64,000 nt of DNA from Megascapheus bottae (lineage: Eukaryota; Chordata; Mammalia; Rodentia; Geomyidae). Positions within the stretch are counted from its first letter, which is position 1. Each line of letters opens with the position of its first letter. The translations under genes were made by a program, and so were the position numbers. The DNA is taken from NCBI GenBank assembly GCA_024803745.1, contig JANJXV010000024.1, positions 15,819,927 to 15,883,926 of the forward strand, in the 5' to 3' direction. Below the pieces are notes generated by a model, which did not search any database, was not told the origin of the DNA, and saw only the letters and a list, made by a program, of their open reading frames with translations. Positions 1 to 11,528 of this stretch are shown piece after piece.

Positions 1-185
1 CAAATGGTAGAGTGCTTGCCTAGCATGCACTAAGACCTAGGTTTGATTCCTTGATACCACATACATAGAAAAAGCTGGAAGTGGTGCTGTGGCTCAAGGG
101 ATAGAGCTCTAGCATTGAAAAAAGCCCAGGAGAGTGCTCAGGCCCTGAGTTCAAGCCCTATGACAGCCCCCCCACCCCTGGCTCC
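1..185 (+). mobile_element. IDL-Geo-type dimeric SINE, cut by window start
   Basis: The sequence enters inside a tRNA/ID-like left monomer (TGGTAGAGTGCTTGCCTAGC, then the box-B-like GGTTTGATTCC). It continues into the right monomer (GAAGTGGTGCTGTGGCTCAA, then GAGTTCAAGCCC). The first bases of the element lie outside the window. A C-rich segment replaces the usual A-rich tail. The name is based on recognised structure and not on a database match. Confidence 0.8.
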
Positions 186-531
186 CAAAAAATTATAGAG
201 GAGAAAAATAGCTAAATCAAAGAAGAATCCCTGTGGACTATTTTTCTCACAGAAGACAGAATGCTTCAACAGAATTTCACTGTATCTTAATCTTCCATTT
301 CAGAGTATTATTTAGAGAAATTAAACATTTGTAGGAAGTTGCTCTACTAGTACCATTAAGAAAACTTTTTAAAAGTTCCAGTGCAAAACTGATCAGTACA
401 TCAAAGGAAATGTACATCTGTATACCCTTTTTTCTATAAACCCCCAATCTGTATGTCAAATCAGTGTGAAATGGATATAGTCACTATTTTTTATAAAAAC
501 TTGCAAAAATTTGCCTAGTTTACCTCCGACC
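186..531. other. Unique AT-rich sequence, no gene seen
   Basis: Nothing beyond short chance frames is visible here. No splice-bounded coding exon or RNA gene is apparent. Confidence 0.5.
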
Positions 532-738
532 TTTTGCTGGTCCTAGTGCTTGAACACAGGGCATGAGCACTGTCACTGAGGTTTTGTGCACAGTGTTAAC
601 AGTACCACTTAGAGCTACAGTAGATTTTTAGTAGTTAATTGGAGATAAGAGTGTCATGGTCTAGTCCTGCCTGGACTATCTTTGAAATGAGGTCCTCAGA
701 TCTCAGCCTCATGAGTAGCAGGATTATAGATATGGATT
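532..738 (-). mobile_element. B1-Geo-type composite SINE, antisense, diverged
   Basis: Read on the minus strand this has a B1/7SL-like left half (on the plus strand CTCAGCCTCATGAGTAGCAG followed by GATTATAG). It then has the linker common to these elements (GTTAATTGGAGATAAGAGT) and the right monomer (TGCTGGTCCTAGTGCTTGAA). It is well diverged. Its 5' side abuts a long pyrimidine tract. Confidence 0.7.
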
Positions 739-743
739 CATTT

Positions 744-932
744 TCCTTCTTTCCTTCCTTCCTTCCTTCCTTCCTTCCTTCCTTCCTTCCTTCCTTCCTT
801 CCTTCCCTCCCTCCCTCCCTCCCTCCCTCCCTCCCACCCTCCCTCCCTCTCTCTCCCTCCCTCTCTCTCCCTCCCTCTCTCTCCCTCTCCCTCCCTCCCT
901 CCCTCCCTCCCTCCCTCCCTCCCTCCCTCCCT

Positions 933-974
<42 letters not shown>

Positions 975-1093
975 CTTCCTTTCTTCCATCCTCCCTTCCG
1001 CCCTCCTTCCTTCTTTCCTTCCTTTCTTCCTTCCCTCCCCCATCTCTTCCTCCCTCCCCTCTCCTCCTTCCCTTCCTCCCTTCCTTCCTTATC
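744..1093. repeat. Long (TTCC)n/(CCCT)n/(CT)n pyrimidine tract
   Basis: About 350 bp is almost purely pyrimidine on the plus strand. It passes from TTCC repeats through CCCT repeats to CT repeats and degenerate CCTT. All open frames here are low complexity (Pro/Ser/Leu on one strand, Arg/Glu/Gly on the other) and are not genes. The tract lies on the 3'-tail side of the antisense SINE remnant at 1097, so it may be an expanded SINE tail. Confidence 0.9.
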
Positions 1094-1096
1094 ACA

Positions 1097-1268
1097 GGAA
1101 TTGAATTCTTGGCCTGGGCACTGTCCCTGAGCACTTCAGCTAAAGGCTAGCACCCTGAATTTTAGCCAGAGTGCAACTTTAAAAAAATTTGTTTCTAGGC
1201 TTGAATTTAGAGCCTCGTACTCTTGTTCAGCTTCCTTGCTCTACCATTTGAACTACATTTCCAGTCCA
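1097..1268 (-). mobile_element. Diverged antisense SINE remnant
   Basis: Recognisable pieces of the right monomer (GAATTGAATTCTTGGCCTGG, GGGCACTGTCCCTGAGCAC, AAAGGCTAGCACC) are followed by an ID-like box region (GCTCTACCATTTGAACTAC). Divergence is high, so the subtype is uncertain. Confidence 0.55.
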
Positions 1269-1370
1269 AAATTAATTTTGGTCTTAAAAAATTGTAAAGT
1301 AGAACAAAAAAACTTGAGAATGTATAAGTAAATGTCTATCTAATATTTGCCTAGAGAAGAGCAGGGATTG

Positions 1371-1467
1371 TGATGGGTGATTGTAGCCTTAGCTCTAACA
1401 GGTCGAGGCAGGAAGATTGTTTGGGACCATCCTGGTCTTAAACCAACTATTCAGTGAGACAGCCAAC
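1371..1467 (+). mobile_element. Old B1/7SL-like monomer
   Basis: The text reads like a decayed 7SL-derived SINE: a GTGATTGTAGCCTTAGCTCT start, an AGGCAGGAAGATTGTTTGGG core, and a CATCCTGGTCTTA...GTGAGAC end. It is a single monomer with no right half of the Geo type. Confidence 0.55.
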
Positions 1468-1469
1468 CA

Positions 1470-1702
1470 ATCAACCCACTAACAAATGAAAATACACTCC
1501 GGTAGAAAGGGTAAAATTACATTTAGAAATAAGAGTTATCAATTAAACTAATTTTGCAGAAATACAATAGACAACCTTAAGTTCTCACATGGATCTTATC
1601 CCTGTATTTGTCACATTGATAAATACTGTTTTTTTTGTTTTAACTTTGATTCTCTTGTTATATTGCACATCCTCCCCCACCCCCACCCCCTGTGCATATG
1701 CA

Positions 1703-1733
<31 letters not shown>

Positions 1734-2432
1734 ATACACACAGTTTTGATTTTTTTCTTGGAGAAACAAAAGGTCTAGATCATCTTAGTAGTTATTGAAT
1801 ACCTGGGTACCAGCAAGTAGGATCCCGAGACTTTATTTTCCTAAAAATTAAATGCAGAGTAATGTCTTCATTACTTGATGAAGAAGATTTGAGAAGGGTG
1901 TTCAGCTAACTTACTGCAAAATTTAACATGCATTGTTTTATGGACACATGATTGAATGCATATAACTATTATTAGTTTACACTACATTTTGCCTTTTAGT
2001 GATGAAGCCCTTCCTTTATTTCTCCTGTCACCTTATTTTTCTCTGTCACCTTCTTCTCTTTTCATTTTTCTTTCCTCTCTCTTTTACTGATTCTCCTTCT
2101 TGACAACAAGCTCAGCAAAGTAGTGATTTTTTTTTGAATTTCATTTATGCCTTTTCCTATTTAGCCATTAAAATCAACCAAGTGTGCGTTTCGGATAGCA
2201 TTAGTAAAATAGGAAATCAGCTCCCACTGCAGGGTGATTACTGCTGGTGATGATGTATAAAATAAGAAAAGAGTGTTATATGGGATGTTGATCCTTCAGG
2301 GCCTGTAAGTGCACATTATTACATGGTTTGGATGGTAAACTGAGCCAGCTTGCTTCTAGCTACTGGAAACAATAAGGAAACAATAATGCTTGTACATTTG
2401 CAGAATGACACATGAATCAGGATTTAACTTTT
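1470..2432. other. Unique sequence with one small microsatellite
   Basis: Apart from a CG/CA array at 1701-1741, this is unremarkable AT-rich DNA. No gene is supported. Confidence 0.45.
1701..1741. repeat. Alternating (CG)n-(CA)n array
   Basis: A run of alternating purine-pyrimidine changes from GCGCGCGC to a CA repeat. Such sequence is a classic Z-DNA former. It follows a C-rich stretch. Confidence 0.85.
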
Positions 2433-2663
2433 TTTTTTTTTTGGTCAGTCCTGGGACTTTAACTCTGGGCCTGAGCATTGTTCCTGAGCTCTTTGGCTCA
2501 AGGCTACTGCTCTACCACACAATGCCACTTCCAGTTTTCTGTTAATTGGAGATAAGAGTCTCATGGACTTTTTAGTGCCCAGGCTGGCTTTGAATTTCAA
2601 TCCTTAGTTCTCAGTCTTGTTAGTAGTCAGGATTACAGATGTGAGCCACCATGCCCAGCTGGA
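2433..2663 (-). mobile_element. B1-Geo-type composite SINE, antisense
   Basis: A T tract at the left edge is the A-tail of the antisense element. Next come the right monomer (CTGGGCCTGAGCATTGTTCC), the linker (GTTAATTGGAGATAAGAGTC) and the B1-like 5' half, which ends in TGAGCCACCATGCCCAGC. Both halves are close to full length. Confidence 0.85.
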
Positions 2664-4082
2664 TTTAACTTTTATTGCATTGAATATCCTTACTAGCTGT
2701 ATTTTAGTAGTGGGGGTCCAATATTGTTTTCTGCTATGGAAAATACCAGCTAGGTTCGATTCCTTAGTAGTAATTTCAGAGTTTTATTGTATCTGGTTCT
2801 ATGTTTGTAAATCAATCTTGCTGAAGTAGTACATGAAGAAAAAGTTTTGCCTTAGTAATTGTTACTTCAAATAGTTTTTGTCATGCTCTATTCTTAAGTG
2901 ATTTCTTTGAAACAGTAAAAGTGGCTCTATTTAAGACTGTCTGAAGATACTTATTTGTTATAATTTATTTCTGTAGATTTTGCTCTAAGTGCATTTCAAA
3001 ATAATGGAGGAAATGGAAGATAATCTCAAATTATAGCCCAGGAGTAAAATAAAATTTACTCATTACTTGTGATTTCCAACTCACTCTCATATATTTCTAT
3101 AACTTTAGTAATATGAAGGTAATGAGATACATTCAGTTTGACTTTAAAATGGAATATAAGTTGTTTATCTCATGACTCCTATTGAGTAAATCCAAGTCAG
3201 TAAATGTATTTTCTCAAGACTAATAATCTTATCTCGATTTAGAAAATTTTAAGTATTAAAAACAAGTTTAGTACTAGCCTAGAATAAGGCTTATAGCTTA
3301 AATTTTAAAATCATCAAGCTACTAGAACCTTTTAAAAACATATGAGCCCCATACTGAAAATATGGGCCATTATTACTGGGTCTTGTGCCTTTAATGTGCT
3401 TGGAGTCTCTCTAAGGTGAATAATTGTATTACTTGCTTGACTTTCAGCCATAACTTAGTTGTGATTTTTCTCCATTGTGGACTTTATACATAATGAGTTT
3501 CAGGAAATACACAGCAACAACTTCTTCTGCTTGTAGATAAAGACAGTAATATGATGGACTGATCAAATACAAATGTTCCTTTAATTTATTTTACCAAGAC
3601 AGTTATCCATGTTTTATTTATAAGGCATTTGAAGTCATTTATTTTGTTTGGGGCTCTGCTTCTTCTGAATAGCAAATAATATATTATCATATATACTGTA
3701 TAGGAGTAGGGATAATGAAAGCCATATGAGAAAATAAAAGTTTAATATTTTGGGCTCATTGGGCACAATTATAATTGTATTATCTTTGTTTTCAACAGAA
3801 TCATAATTGTGTGTGTAGATTTTTTTTTAAAGTTAGAATGACATGCAACACACAAGATAATGGAAAATGAAGTTCTTTGTTCAAGGAGGGGATTTTTTTT
3901 CCCCTTGAAATCTTCGGCTACATAGCATTTTAAATGCACAGAAATCTGACTGAGCAAAATATCTTTAAGATCTTTCCATGCACATTACTTCTAAATAGTT
4001 TCTTTTGTGTTTGACTGAAATGCAAGGAGAGCCTGTTTGCCCAGGCATATTCGACATGACCATAGGCCAATGATTTCTCTTT
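2664..4082. other. Unique AT-rich sequence, no gene seen
   Basis: No repeat family or exon was recognised. Short open frames near 3769-4150 overlap the following L1 boundary or plain AT-rich DNA and have no recognisable content. Confidence 0.45.
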
Positions 4083-4522
4083 AATCTTATTTTATTGCTG
4101 GGTTGATATACAGAGAGGTTACAGTTACATTCATCAGGTAATGGGTACATTACTTCTTGAACATTGTTACCCTTTGCCTTGTTTTTCTCCCCTTACCCCT
4201 TTTCCCTCCCCCAACCCCCTCCCACTCATCTTATTTTTCTATTACCTTCCCATTTTCAAATACACAGTATATTGGTTACCAAAGTCAGATACAATAATAA
4301 AATGAGATAAACCTTAAGGGGAAAAGAAAAAAAAAAGAAGTAGATTTACATAGTACATTAAGAACAACAATCACAAAGATAAATCTCTTGTTTCCATATC
4401 CTGTAGTTCATTTCACTTAGCTTCATCCTATATTGACATATGTACATAGCTTTTGAGCTATTATGATACTCTGTTAGGAGTATTCTAAACATATACTCAT
4501 TGTTACAAGTGAGGGAAACCAT
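4083..4522 (-). mobile_element. 5'-truncated LINE-1, antisense 3' end
   Basis: This matches the other L1 3' ends in the window: CATTCATCAGGTAATGGGTA near the tail, a C-rich stretch (G-rich on the element strand) at about 4190-4235, the ACATAGTACATTAAGAACAA segment, and ACAAGTGAGGGAAACCAT at the ORF2/3'UTR border. It is essentially 3'UTR only, and it is older than the 21.9 and 54.5 kb copies. Confidence 0.85.
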
Positions 4523-6675
4523 GGATGGACCAATGGTTTAGTAGTTGCAGCTTTTTAGTTGTTAGCTGATTTGTTTGCTTTTTAACTCTTTTTAGAGTCT
4601 AGCCTGGGAATAAACTGCTGTTTTGCTCAGTCACCACTTTATGTTTACTATTGTCTTACACCAATATGTTATTCACTAAAGCTACATTGTGATGATAGCT
4701 TTATTTTGCCTCAGGAAAATTCTACCTAGTGAACATAATATACCAAGGCATCTTATAGGCTGAGTCCTAGAGCCTTCCCATTTTTAGGATATTGTAAAAG
4801 AAGAAAATCAGACCACAAAGAGAAATTTAAAGTTCAGACTTCACAAAATAGTGACAGATGATTAGTTTGCTAGGTCTGTTAAAGCAGACTCTCCATGTTA
4901 AATCCAGTAAGGATTTAAATACATTAATATTTAAATGTATAATCATTAACAGCTTTGTATAAATTAGTTTGTGGAGATTCATAAAATGATGAGATTGTGG
5001 TTTACTCTGTCATGTTTTTCAAAACATGATTCGAAACACCTTTAGGAGATGCATGAAAATTGGAGTGTATACAACCTTTTAAATTTTACCATAAGATTTC
5101 TTTTAATAATCAGGTTTTTCTTAGTTTTATAAAGTATTTGCTATGTATTCTACTATTTGGAGATATCTTATGAGTACAGAAATTGGATTGCCTAAGCATA
5201 TATGATAATTATAAAATTACTATTTTTTGACTGTTTTAATATTATGTAGGTCCTCCACATACTTATTCTTATTGCTAATTCATTTGAAATCCTTTTTGTA
5301 CAAAGACCTTTTGACAGAGGCATATTGAGTGTGAAATGAGCTGACATGAATTGTCCACCATATGCTGTTTACTAGTTCGTGCTTTCATATTAGGTGGGCT
5401 TTGGTTCTTGGAATACTTCGTCTTGTCCCTTCATTGTGCCATTGGTAGGATTCTGGGCTGATGGAGATGTGGCTTCTAATAATATGTTTGCTGGATTATC
5501 AATGACCTGCCTTTTTCTTTCCTAGAACAACCACTTCTGGTGGGGTTAATATTTCTGAGGTCAAACTGATTGCTGGAAATTATTGCTATTGAAACCAGAT
5601 AGGACATTTCAATCTTTTTTAGGAGTTATTGTAATTTCCAAGTGAGAATAATAAAGTAATATTGCTTGCTAACTTGTTTGTTAAATTTCAGAGCAATATG
5701 AAATGTGTTTCTTGGAGAATTATTTTTTTTAAATCATTGGGCTTAAGATACATTTTCTTCAGTGATTGCAATTATCTTCTCTTCTGTTTTTTTTTTTCTA
5801 AAGCATAGTTCTGAGTCATGGATGCTTTTTGACTTCTCAAAGAATTTGTTGTTCAACATATTTAAATGTGCATAGGATTACTAAAGTAACCAGCTATATT
5901 GAAATACAGATATACAAATTAACAACCAATAGTTGCACATATACAATCAGGTAATTGCAAAATAGTTATGAAAGTGCAATTATTTATGATTTCTATTGAT
6001 GACAAAAGTTACAAATACATTAATAGTATGGTCATTGTTATTTACAATAACTGAAGGAAATGCTAAAATATAGATAATTATTTTTATATCCTAAGTCATA
6101 TACCCTAATTCTCTGTATGGAACACAGATTAAGATGTTCATTTTTTCTCTTAATATTTTTATTATCCTTTGGTTGTACAAAGGAGTTGCCATGATACCGC
6201 TTGTCAGATATATATTTCTCTTAAGCCAGTATTCTACAGTAAAGGATACTTACTTGTTTTTTGTTACTGAAGAGTAGACTTTGCTCTACTTTAGGATGTA
6301 TACTTATACTATACTTTATAATATATAGACTTCTCTATCCATTATATGAGGCTTATAATGCTACCATATTTTTTGTGTCTTCTGCTAGAAGAGGCATGTA
6401 GTTGATGCAATATTATTCTCTCCTTGAATAATTGTCTCATTTTTTTACTGAAAAAAACAATAGAACACTGTTAGTCATAATCATGGGAATGTCTACTTTT
6501 TCTTAAGATGGTGGAGATTAAAGTGTAAATCAATTTGTTGAAAACTTCTAATTCCCTTCCTCTTGCTCTCCCTTTCTCTCATCTTCCTCTCCCTAGCCCT
6601 ATCCCTTGTCCTCCCCGCCTCTCTCTTCCTTCCCTCTCCTCACTTTCCCCCTGACCTCCTCCTCTTCTCTTTCTC
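4523..6675. other. Unique AT-rich sequence, no gene seen
   Basis: About 2 kb without a recognisable repeat or coding signal. A pyrimidine-rich stretch at about 6553-6680 leads into the next SINE. Confidence 0.4.
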
Positions 6676-6884
6676 TGCTCCTCCTGGGGCTTGAACTCTG
6701 GGCCTGGGACTTGAACTCAGGTCCTAGGACTATTCTGAGTTTCATGCTCAAGGCTCAGCTTCACTTCGGGTTTTGTGGTTAATTGGGGATGAGAGTTTCA
6801 TAGATTTTCCTGGCCTGGCTGCAAAGCTGGATCCTCAGATTACTGCCTCCTCGGTAGTTAGGATTACCAGCACTCTGCTTAGTT
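6676..6884 (-). mobile_element. B1-Geo-type composite SINE, antisense
   Basis: The right monomer (GGGGCTTGAACTCTGGGCCT) is followed by the linker (GTTAATTGGGGATGAGAGTT) and a diverged B1 half (TACTGCCTCCTCGGTAGTTA). The right monomer appears partly duplicated, with two GCTTGAACTC/ACTTGAACTC starts. Confidence 0.75.
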
Positions 6885-7783
6885 TTCTTTTTTTATGCAA
6901 GTAAACTTAATTTCATTTGATTAATTTCACCTTTCTTTTCAAGTTGATGCACGAGTAGGAATTAGCTTTTGATATAGGATTAGAAAGTAAATAAACTATT
7001 CACTGACTTTCTTAATTTTTTCTTAGGAACAGTAAATTTGATTGGTAGAATATGTTCTTGACTTCTTCAAATACTTGGCAATTATTTTTAACATTTTGCA
7101 TGAGTTATGATACATAAAGATGTTGAGAGTGAAAAGTATATGAACACTGTACTATTGCCTTAATTTCTGTAAACCAAAATTTGCTCTAAAAATAGTTAAT
7201 TAGTTTACAAAAAGTACTCAGAATCAACTTATTTGTCTGAACCAAAGAGAAGAGATTAAGAAAAGTAGGTACATTTTGACATTCAATGGAAAGATCCTGG
7301 ATAAGAATCTTATTTTCATTAGGTCCCATTCACTTATTCACCCAAGTATCAACAGATATATGATTTAGCATTTGCCCTGGACCTCTGCTGTAGGAGTGTG
7401 GAGTTTTTGTAAGTGGATTCTCTACTGCAGTGAACTCTCTCATTATTCTGAATCACTGGGAATAGAGTATTACTCATGAAGACAGCAGACATTAGCCAAG
7501 CCTCCCATGGCGTCCTGAAGTAGAGTGAGTAAGCTTTACTTTTCCAGATCTGAGTATCCATTTCCCTACCACCTAGTGTTCTCTTGCTTTGGCCCTATGG
7601 CCACTTGGAAGGATGCACACAATTTATACTAGCTGTTCCTTTTATCCTTCACTCTTTCCCCTTTAGCTTTTCATTATGTTTGTGGTATATGGTACATCTT
7701 TTATTTAGAAAATAATAAAATAAACCCCTGTATAATTTGTACATATCATTTGTTTTAAACCAGAAGAATATAAAGGAGACATC
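6885..7783. other. Unique sequence, no gene seen
   Basis: No exon-like or repeat structure was recognised. Confidence 0.4.
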
Positions 7784-7966
7784 AGTCCTGGGCCTTGAAC
7801 TCAGGGCCTTGGCACTGTCGTTGGGCTTTCTCAAGACTAGAGCTCTACCACTTGAGTCACAGCACCATTTCTGGCTTTTTCAATGTATGTGGTACGGAGG
7901 AACCGAACCCGGGTCCTTGTGCATGCTAGGCAAGTACTCTACCACTAGGCTAAAGTCCTGGCCCTA
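7784..7966 (-). mobile_element. IDL-Geo-type dimeric SINE, antisense
   Basis: From the plus strand: right monomer (CAGTCCTGGGCCTTGAACTC; GAGCTCTACCACTTGAGTCA), linker (TTTCTGGCTTTTTCAATGTA), then the ID-like monomer (CCGAACCCGGG box B; GCTAGGCAAGTACTCTACCA box A). It is nearly full length. No long T tail remains. Confidence 0.85.
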
Positions 7967-8091
7967 AAAGGTATATTTTTATAATAAATCCCTATAATTC
8001 ACACATCCCCTCTCCATTGGGGATAGAAAGAACCTTCACTACAAAGAATGTTAGGTTCTTCATATTTATTCACAAAGAGGCTGTATGTATG

Positions 8092-8322
8092 AGCCTTTAT
8101 TTTTTTTTATTTTTATTTTTTTGCCAGTCCTGGTCTTGAGCTCAGGGCCTAAGCACTGTCCTTGGACTTTCTCAAGGCTAGAGCTCTACCACTTGAGCCT
8201 CAGCGCCACTTCTGGCTTTTTTCTATGTATGTGGTACCGAGGAATTGAACCCGGATCTTCATGCATGCTAGGCAAGCACTTTAATCACTTAGGCCAAACT
8301 CCCGGCCCCAGCCTTTACTTTT
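8092..8322 (-). mobile_element. IDL-Geo-type dimeric SINE with target-site duplication
   Basis: This is a full-length antisense copy with a T-rich tail at 8100-8123, a right monomer, and an ID-like monomer ending at CCCGGCCCC. The flanks are AGCCTTTATTTTT at 8092-8104 and AGCCTTTACTTTT at 8310-8322. They form a 13-bp target-site duplication with one mismatch, as expected for L1-driven insertion. Confidence 0.88.
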
Positions 8323-8721
8323 TATCTCATGCTTTAATCACATTACATCATTTCATTGCAGTAGTAAATCTATTGTACCATATCCTGTTTTTTAGTTGGA
8401 TCAGTAAGTATGAGAAAGAACCCAAACCCAAATACTCAATTGTGCATCTAGGATTGAAACCTTGTCTTTTCCTTCTTGACTAACTATTTAGTGAGTAGTT
8501 AATCCTTTAGTGAGTTAAAGAACAACAATGATAAGAATTATGTTAAAATATTCTTTTATCTGGATATTTAGGTTTGTATCTGTCATAATTCCTGTATTGA
8601 GAATAGACTCTGAGGTAACTTTATTCATGAATTGCTTCATTTGGTCTCTAGGATGTGCTTAAATAGATGAGGAAAATGATAACCAGAGCAGTTATGTAAT
8701 GTCTTAAGAATGCATAATGTG

Positions 8722-8936
8722 GGCTGGGTGTGGTGGCTCATGCCTGTAATCCTAGCTTCTTAACAGTTCAGAGTCAGCCTGGGCACTTACATCTGTATGA
8801 CCTTTATCTCCAGTTAACCACTAGAAGTGGTGCTGTGGCTCAAGGGGTAGGATGGTAACCTTGAGCTGAAGAGTTCAGGGACAATTCTCAGGCTCAGGAG
8901 TATGGTGGTAGCCTTGAGCTGGGAGAGGCTATAAAT
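8722..8936 (+). mobile_element. B1-Geo-type composite SINE
   Basis: It begins GGCTGGGTGTGGTGGCTCAT, a 7SL/B1 start. The linker and right monomer follow (GAAGTGGTGCTGTGGCTCAA). The element then repeats part of its own right monomer: GGTAGCCTTGAGCTG recurs near 8908-8922 after a first copy at 8853. Part of the B1 interior is missing. Confidence 0.82.
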
Positions 8937-9968
8937 TTTATTAATGATGGTATGTGAATGCATTTAAATGAACATTTATACCATTAAATAAATACTATTT
9001 TTTTAAAAAAGAAGGAAGTAAATTATTTTAATAACTGGAGACTTCTTTTTCCATCGAGAAATAGAAATAAAGAGAAAATGGATTGCATACTTTTTATTCA
9101 TCAAAGATATTAGTTAAATAGTTTCTAAATCAGTCCTGTTAGGGTCATATATAAGGAACTGGAATTTTGAGAATGAGATTGAACAACAAAAGCTAAAGCC
9201 ATGGCTTTTTCAAAGGTACTACGACAGCATACAAGGTCTTCAACTCGGTTTGTATGCTAAGGCATTCACAAGAAAGCAGAGAACAATTCATGGTCTTTGG
9301 CATACTAACTGTTTTACCATGAGTGTTGTGGAGAGACTCATGCTTATCTTTTTTCTAGTAAAAAGCATCTCTAAGGCATTTAGTATTTTGACATCATAGC
9401 AAGTTTCAAGAGTCAAGGCTTGGTAAAAGACCAAATCATCAAATTTGTGATGAATGGAGTGATAAACATGTCTTGGTTAATACATACAGATACTTTTCAG
9501 CATACATAAAAGGTTTAGGAAAAGAGCAACATCCTATTAATGGGGAAAGATTTTATATATGGTATAGTACTCATTTTAATTACCTTTTAAAAATATAGTT
9601 GATAGTCTTTATATGAGATTATATTTTCTTGTTTAGAAATATTCTTACAAAGTCTTAAGTAACCTAATCCACATTCTGTATTTTATGGAATCTGTTCCTC
9701 CACACTGAAGAGGGTTCATATTTCCTTAAGTAGTTTTGATGTAATATAGGACTTTCTGTTTAGCCTATTAGATTTGGAAGAGTTTACTTGACTACTGGTT
9801 ACAAATTCCACGTGTTTATAGTCTACTTTTGAATTTTAGAAAGTAGGTGAAAAGTAGAGAGGATAACAAAATAATGTTAAAATAAAACATAGAAGACACT
9901 GTTATATTTATAGCAGATCTATAAATCTGGGAGCCCATAGTAAGTAACAAGATAAAAAGATACTTTAG
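8937..9968. other. Unique AT-rich sequence, no gene seen
   Basis: No recognisable repeat or gene. Confidence 0.4.
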
Positions 9969-10206
9969 AGCCGGGTGCTGTGGCTCACAACCTGTAATCC
10001 TAGCTACTCAGGAAGCTAAGATCTGAAGATTGTCGTTCAAAGCCAGCATGGATACTAAAGTCCTTGAGTCTCTTATCGCCAAATAACCACTAGAATACCG
10101 GAAGTAGCACTGTGGCTCAAGGGGTAGGATGGTAGCCTTGAGCTAAAAAGCTCACTGACAACACCTAGGCTGTGAGTTCAAGCCACACAACTGACCCCCC
10201 CCAAGA
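9969..10206 (+). mobile_element. B1-Geo-type composite SINE, full length
   Basis: The B1-like left half is complete (GCCGGGTGCTGTGGCTCACA; CTAGCTACTCAGGAAGCTAA). The linker and right monomer follow, ending GAGTTCAAGCCACACAACTG and a C-rich then A-rich tail. The B1 half carries recognisable A- and B-box regions of a polymerase III promoter. Confidence 0.87.
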
Positions 10207-10456
10207 AAAATGCTATGTAAAACTATAGTAATCCTTATAAACATTAATTTTTTTGAGTTGTGGTTGATAATTTAGTTATTATGCAGTGGAATTTAAAAAA
10301 ATATGATGGATTTCTAAATTTAAAAAATAAACCTGCTGCTGAATTTTTTTTAGAAATTAGTTATGGAGAGTAGAAGCCTGATAGATATGTAAATTCTCAG
10401 TACTTTGTAATTTCTTTTTTGAGATAACTCAGTTTCTTGCACAAATATTAATTTTA

Positions 10457-10461
10457 TTTTT

Positions 10462-10513
<52 letters not shown>

Positions 10514-10697
10514 TTCTTTCGCTCTCTTGCTCTCTCTTGCTCTCTCTCTTTCTCACTTTCTTTCTCTCTCCCTTCCTTCCTTCCTTCCTTCCTTCCTTCC
10601 TTCCTTCCTTCCTTCCTTCCTTCCTTCCTTCCTTCCCTTCTTTCTTCTTTTTTCTTTCCTCCCCTCTCCTTCCCTCCCCTCCCCTCCTCTCCCCTCT
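10457..10697. repeat. (TTTC)n-(CT)n-(TTCC)n pyrimidine tract
   Basis: Three successive repeat types make a continuous plus-strand pyrimidine block. It runs directly into an antisense B1 half at 10698, on that element's tail side. The open frames across it are low complexity and not genes. Confidence 0.9.
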
Positions 10698-10787
10698 TTA
10701 GTGCCAGGGCTGGCTTTGAACTGAGATCCTGAGATTTCAGCCTCCTGAGTAGCTATGATTAAAGGCCTGAGCCACTTCACCTGGCTT
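10698..10787 (-). mobile_element. B1-like half-element, antisense
   Basis: Only the 7SL-derived half is present (GGCTGGCTTTGAACTGAGAT; CAGCCTCCTGAGTAGCTATG; CCACTTCACCTGGCTT). The right monomer that normally follows has been replaced by the pyrimidine tract. Confidence 0.75.
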
Positions 10788-10926
10788 AAGAATTTTCTTT
10801 CTTTTAACCTGAACTTGACTCTTATTCTTGTCATTCATTCACATCTGACACATAATATCCAGCATTTTGGGAGACTAACTGGAAAAATGAGTTGAGAATG
10901 ACATGATTTGTAAAATAAAGTGTAAA

Positions 10927-11528
10927 GTTTTTATTATAATATATAGTGGGGTTACAGTTATATTCACCAGATAGTAGGTGCATTACTTCTAACACATTGA
11001 TACCCTTTCTCATGTTTTTGTCCTCCCCACCCTCTCCCAATCATCCCCCTTCCCTTTCCTATTTCAAATAAACAAATAAACAAATATACAATATGCCAGA
11101 TAATAAAATCAGATACAGTAACAATATGAAATTATCCAAAGGGCAAAGAAGGAGAAGAAAAATAACCTAGTATATTAAAAACAACAATCACACACAATAA
11201 AGCTGTTGTTTCCATATCCTGAAGATCCTTTCATTTAGTCTCATCATATATGACCTTTGTATCTAGGTTTTGAGCAATTATAATCCTCTGCTAGGAGAGT
11301 CCTAGATGTGTACTGATTATTACAAATGAGGGAAACCATTGAGCCCATTTTCCTTTGGGTCTCTCTTACTTCACTTAATATGATTTTTTTCCAAGTCTTT
11401 CCATTTCTTTACAAATGGGGTGACATCATTCTTTCTGATGGCAGCATAGAATTCCATTGTGTATAAATACCACATTTTCTTGATCCAGTCATTTACTGAG
11501 AGGCATCAGGGTTGGCTTATAGTTTAAA
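10927..11528 (-). mobile_element. 5'-truncated LINE-1, antisense
   Basis: It covers the 3'UTR (AGTTATATTCACCAGATAGT; C-rich stretch at about 11024-11060) and a few hundred bases of the ORF2 C-terminal coding region (GGCAGCATAGAATTCCATTG; ATTTACTGAGAGGCATCAGG). No target-site duplication is clear. Confidence 0.88.

Noticed and set aside
639..1130. 163-codon open frame rich in Pro, Ser and Leu
   Set aside because: It is a translation of the pyrimidine repeat. Frames on the other strand are equally long and equally low in complexity.
8085..8483. 132-codon open frame
   Set aside because: The first half is an antisense SINE. Similar text recurs in other SINE copies (7737-7967, 26503-26700, 32079-32351).
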